DNA of 64,000 bases. Origin: Dicaeum eximium (Eukaryota > Chordata > Aves > Passeriformes > Dicaeidae). The first letter of the stretch is position 1. Every line of letters starts with the position of its first letter. Where the stretch lies: positions 4,241,151-4,305,150 of the forward strand of contig VWZP01001440.1 in assembly GCA_013396995.1 (NCBI GenBank). Direction: 5' to 3'. This document shows positions 59,405 through 64,000 of this stretch, piece by piece. The notes below the pieces were generated by a model, which searched no databases, was not told the DNA's origin, and was given only the letters and a program-made list of their open reading frames with translations. The translations under genes and the position numbers were made by a program.

Positions 59405-62400
59405 CTGAGTAAAAAAGGCAGTTTTTAGAGCATTTTTATGTTAATTGTTCCTCAGCCAAGTTTGGCTGTAGAGCCATTTCCTAGCACACTTATCAGAACT
59501 GCTGCTCTCTCTTATGACAAGTGCCCCTCTGATCCCTCGAAAAGAATCCCCCAGCAACACATTTCATTTCCATCCTCTCAGTCTGAAGACGCCAGACTTC
59601 AATGGTGATAGCCATGAAGTAAACAGAAGGAAGATAAACAGGCTCAGGGCATCTTCCTGACGTCCCACAAGTTTTTCCTGGCTCAACTCCCACCCTGATG
59701 AACACCATTTAAAAGTCCTGCCTTTGGCCTCTTCTCTTTGCCTGTGCTTCCCTTACCCCAGTTTAGAAGACACACCAGAATCTCTCCTCCTGCTCTCTTC
59801 CTCTCAGACTGCCACATGAGAGTCACCACTGGATATCTTCCCACAAGGATAGCAGAGTCTATCCCACACTCATCTTTACCCACAGCTCCATCTTTTCCCA
59901 GATCAGCAGCTCCTTTCTTCTCCAAGCTTCTGGCTCATGCACACCTTTAGATTCCCCAGAGGGCTTTATCCAAGCCTTTTGAACTGCCAGCATTAACCTG
60001 TCTGCACAACAACTGGTTCTTTGAGTCAGGGACACTTGCACAGCTCCCCACTCTTTCTCACTGTGTCTCACCCATCCAAAGCACAGCCTTTGCTCAGCAC
60101 TGTTCAAGGAATGTAGCTGCACCAAATGAGCCCCTGTGACTGGGAACATGAAAACAGCAGGACTACCTGAGCCACCCTTTGTGCCAACAGACTTATATTG
60201 ATCTTGGAATCATCATAAAACACACTCCTGCAAAACAATTGTGGATAAATATGGATTCTACTTAAAACACAGAAAATACCATGTGAAAGTCTGGAGCACC
60301 CACACAGAGTACAAAGTACATATTCCAGCAATTCATCCTGGCTCTCCTGTCTAATCAACTTTCCCTTCACCTTATTTCCCTCCTTTACATTAGCTGAAAG
60401 AACTGGGGAGCCCATGGGACTCATGTGACCTAGACAACTTCACTACTACATGACAAGAAACCTGCTTTCCATGGACAAAAAAGCCAGCAAGACACCCATA
60501 CACCAGCTTTCATGTGACTTAGTTTTGTAACAGAGCTACCATCTAGAAAAGTCACCAACTCTCGTTCTTAAGTGTTTGTCCAGCCTCAGCACACTCTGCT
60601 ACAATCCTCAAGCACTACTTCCTCCTGAAAATGGCCACCAGAAAACTCAGAAATGCTTATCAGAGAGCCATCAATTAGCATCAGCCCCAGATACCTCAGT
60701 GATAGCACAATGAAGGATCAACAGCTGAGAAAAGACCATGTTAGTACCTAGCACTTAATTAAGATCTCTCCCTGACAGAAACCTGAAGGATACTTTTGGA
60801 GTTTATTACATCTCTAAACTTGCAGTATTTCATGCAGACTTAAAATCCAGCCCATCTGTATTAAACAGCTTGAAGCTCTCACATGGTTCTCAGCAGCTCA
60901 CCTTTCTGCTATTACATAGCCTCTCCCCTTCACCTTTCCCAAATATCTGCCCCATTTGTACCATTGCTCCTGTAAGGGAATTATCTTACAGATACTTTTT
61001 TTCATGCATGATCCTTCTTTTCCCACCACTCTCTAGCAAATTGAAGTTTCAGATCTCCACATTCAAAGCACCATCATTTGGTCCAAGATGTCAGCTCCTG
61101 CCTTCCCATCCATCTGCAGTACCAGTTTCCATCACACCACCTCCAGGTGCAACTTTTCACAGCACTTTTCTCCACTCATGCCCTCTTGCTTAGGAAACCT
61201 TCTCATTAACTTTCAGTGGCCTTATAGAACAGGAAATTCCAGAAGAAAACAGGCGACACTGCAAGTAGAGAATGGGACCTGACCAACATGAAGAAAGAAG
61301 CAGAGTTCTTTGAAGGTAACAAGAAAGTTCAGATCTCGATGGGGATTGAAGCTAGTAGTCTTTCACAAGCAGACCTACTCACATAACTTATTCACATTCC
61401 AGCAACATTATATAGGGAACAACCTCCCAAAGACCTAAAGGGAAACAAAGTGGAAGAGGCAGACAGGAAAACCAGGTCACCCATACAGGCCTGGAACAAA
61501 AGCTCTACCCAGACAGACAAAATATTCCAACCTGTAAGAGCACGCACCTCCTAAAACCTGTGTGCAGTTTCAGCTTTCCATGCCACATCCTATCATTGAG
61601 TGAGAAATTCCTTTTGGAGGTCAAGCAGTTCAGCCATGCACACGACAGCAGCACAGCCATGGCACCCTTCATGCCTCAGGATACAACACTGCAGTGCCCC
61701 TGTGAGCATCTCAGAGTCAACCAAGGTACACAACTGCCTTCTCCAAGGGCTTAATTTACAAAAGTAGGAGCATACTGCAGTATTTGCACAAGGATCCTTC
61801 TGTCCACAGCACTCCAAACAGAGAAGAGCACACACAAACACACAGTTTATTGAGGAGTATAGGGTTAAACAATTTGGTGCATCAGGACAGACTCCATCAG
61901 TACGAGCAAACAGAATTCCCTCCAAAACTGTGGTGCACTTTTTATTGCAGTGAGGAAGCTAAAGCTGTCTATATTTACAGAGCTATTACAGACATTGGAG
62001 TATTAGCAGGTCTGGCTCCATCAGACCGCTCTGGTGATGGGTGTACATCAGTAAAATCCCGTAAAGCCCAGCTCCGTAGCGCACTGAACGAGCGGCGACC
62101 CTTTATTTCAGCTCCCAACAGCGAGACATGAAGTCCTCCCAAACTGTTAAAAGCAGACATTTGTTCCATGTCACTGCACAAGCGCTGATGCCTCCATTTG
62201 CTGCAGGATTTCCAATTAGACCCAACACAACTATGTCACTTGATATTAGTCAAATGGAGAGTCATGGCAATACAAGGCAAACTTGCTGTCTTTTAATGGA
62301 GTATAGTTCTAACAGACACAAAGAAAATTAGTACAAAGAGCTGATTCCTAATATGCATTTCACAGTAAATGTAGATATTACTCAGACAACATAATTTCTT

Positions 62401-62601
62401 AACACACTGAATTGAAGCAACTTTAGTTTTCCCATTTGCTGTTACCAGGTTCTCAACTACCAGCTGACTGACACAAACACTCAACACTGGCAAGGTGGTA
62501 CCACCACAGTTCACCTCACAGTGCTTCCACACCCCAAAGAAATCCTGCCAGCCTTTGTGCTTGTGTGCACGTCCTGCCTGTAGGAGCAGAGCTGCACACA
62601 A

Positions 62602-62727
62602 AGGACAGGCTGGATGAGGCTTTGAGCACCCTGGTCTAGTTGGAGGTGCCCCATCCAGTGGCAGGGGGGCTGGAATCAGGTCATGTTTAAGGTCCCTTCC
62701 AACCCAAGCCATTTTGTGCTTCTATGT
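62602..62727 (+). mobile_element. CR1 LINE 3' end, sense orientation
   Basis: The sequence reads in the CR1 sense direction: GGCTGGATGAGGCTTTGAGC, CCTGGTCTAGTTGGAGGTG, CAGGGGGGCTGGAATCAGGT, and AAGGTCCCTTCCAACCCAAG, ending with the decayed terminal ATTTTGTGCTTCTATG octamer-type repeat. It is a 5'-truncated copy of about 125 bp, antisense to CLASP1. Confidence 0.93.
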
Positions 62728-64000
62728 CAGAATGGGGCTCTACTGTGCAATTTTTCCTCATTTTCACAAACTTCTCTCAAGGAGGTTACTTTTAGAGATG
62801 AAAAAGCATTAGCAGTCAGAAAAAATTTCTCACACTTAATGCAGATTCAATCCTACACATTCTTTCTTCTGGCCAAAATCCCAGCCACATTATAAAAAAT
62901 TATCAGGCTCTCCACGGCCTGATAACTGCGAGTCTTTGCTCCGATTCTTGAATACTCAAATGTTGCTTTGTTTTAAAGTTCCATGTTTAGCACAAATGAA
63001 GAACTCAGTAGGTTTTGCCTGGTCAAAAAAAAGAGAGCTCTCATCTAGAAAGAAAGTAATGAATGATTTGTGGGAGGCAACATTCATTTGGAGAAATTCA
63101 GACTACATGTCTCGACTGTGTTCCCTCCTGCATTTAATACAGCCCCAGACCAGACAACACACGGGACGCAATTACATGAGGCAGCTTCATCCAGACTCAC
63201 ACAAAGCACAATTCCAGCCATCAGCTCTGAGCAAGGCAGTCTGACTGTGCTCAGCCTCAGTTAAGCTGCCACTGGTACCCTGAGTGACTCAGTCACCACA
63301 CAGAACTGCTGGCATCACTGGCATCCCAAAAACATTTACACGGGAGTCATTTCATGTAAGCACCTCTGACACTGGCACACTTAGCACTTATCAGCTAATA
63401 AATTCTGTTAAAAAACAAGTAAGAAACAAGTTTTAAGGCCTTGACAGTATACAGTGATATGGTGGATGAAACTGATGAGTCCAAAGGCTCCTGCAACCTG
63501 AATTACCCTGTGACCCTAAGGGCTGATACAACTGCCATGTAGCTAATGCTACCTTTCTGTTCCAAAATGCAGCTGCTGAAAAAGGAGGGCTGCCAGAGCC
63601 AGAAATGCATATCTGGAACACAAAGGTAACCCTGCAGCAGACTACCTCATCCCATGGGCTGTTCTTCAGAAAAACCCATAGGTGCATTTAATGCTAAGAG
63701 CACACTGGAATGTTTTAAAAAGGCATTATCAGGTATTTTTCAGTCCTATTTTTAAGGAAGAGATAATTAAATTGTTGATCTAATATTCATCTATTCTTTT
63801 TTTCTCCCCAGCTTGTGAATTCTTTAGCCAATTTTAGCAAACTTCAACCTAATATGGTAGGGAAAACAGAGATACCAAAGATTATACGCAAATGCAAATA
63901 CAGTAACCAAAAGAGATTCCACTGAAACGCAGACCTCAGCATGAGGAAAACCAAAGCATGAGACACCAGCAAATCTACAAAGAAAAAGGCAAAGGAAATG

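Larger units (their letters stand above)
39921..64000 (-). other. CLASP1: CLASP1 large 5' intron, incomplete
   Basis: No start exon (residues 1-65 of the family protein) is visible upstream of 39920, so everything to the right end is taken as intron. From 39921 to 40675 I see nothing. From 40676 to 41460 lie the microsatellite, minisatellite, CpG island and U4atac. From 41461 to 64000 the sequence is mostly unique, with CR1 relics at 53.8, 58.2 and 62.6 kb, an A-rich tract at about 48880-48960, possible conserved patches near 41.9-42.5, 46.0 and 62.0 kb, and the exon-like frame at 59.3 kb. Frames of 202 codons (48187-48795) and 193 codons (57213-57794) have no recognisable domain. Confidence 0.8.

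Noticed and set aside
63780..63850. Plus-strand acceptor-like TTTTTTTCTCCCCAG
   Set aside because: No open coding frame or donor follows that resembles an exon; isolated acceptor-like sites are common in introns.

Overview
The window reads as vertebrate nuclear DNA, most likely from a bird. It has small, widely spaced coding exons with canonical GT-AG splice sites, long AT-rich introns and no prokaryote-like gene packing. It also carries several 3' ends of CR1 LINEs of avian type. I recognise one protein-coding gene and one RNA gene.

The protein gene is CLASP1, encoding a microtubule plus-end-tracking TOG protein. It lies on the minus strand and crosses the whole window. Eleven internal coding exons lie between 39920 and 79. 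All exon phases join into one frame of 1119 coding bases (373 codons), starting at about residue 66 and ending at about residue 438 of the family protein. They cover most of TOG1, the Ser-rich basic linker and the first half of TOG2. The start-codon exon lies beyond 64000 and the rest of the gene lies below position 1. The exons cluster at 34.6-39.9 kb (TOG1) and 0.08-4.4 kb (linker and TOG2), separated by an intron of about 30.3 kb.

The RNA gene is RNU4ATAC, the U4atac snRNA of the minor (U12-type) spliceosome. It is on the plus strand at about 41093-41209, antisense to CLASP1 inside its large 5' intron, in the same nested arrangement as in mammals. It sits in a strong CpG island at about 40990-41460. 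A 36-bp minisatellite interrupted by a 36-N assembly gap lies immediately upstream, where the distal promoter element of an snRNA gene would be expected.

The remainder is intron. It holds three avian CR1 3' ends, two apparently much older amniote CR1 relics, small simple repeats, a perfect 19-bp inverted repeat near 9.9 kb, and one unidentified exon-like open frame near 59.3 kb. Most other open frames are short, have no recognisable domains and look like chance. I found no new multi-gene system; the most rewarding locus is the U4atac/minisatellite/CpG-island cluster.
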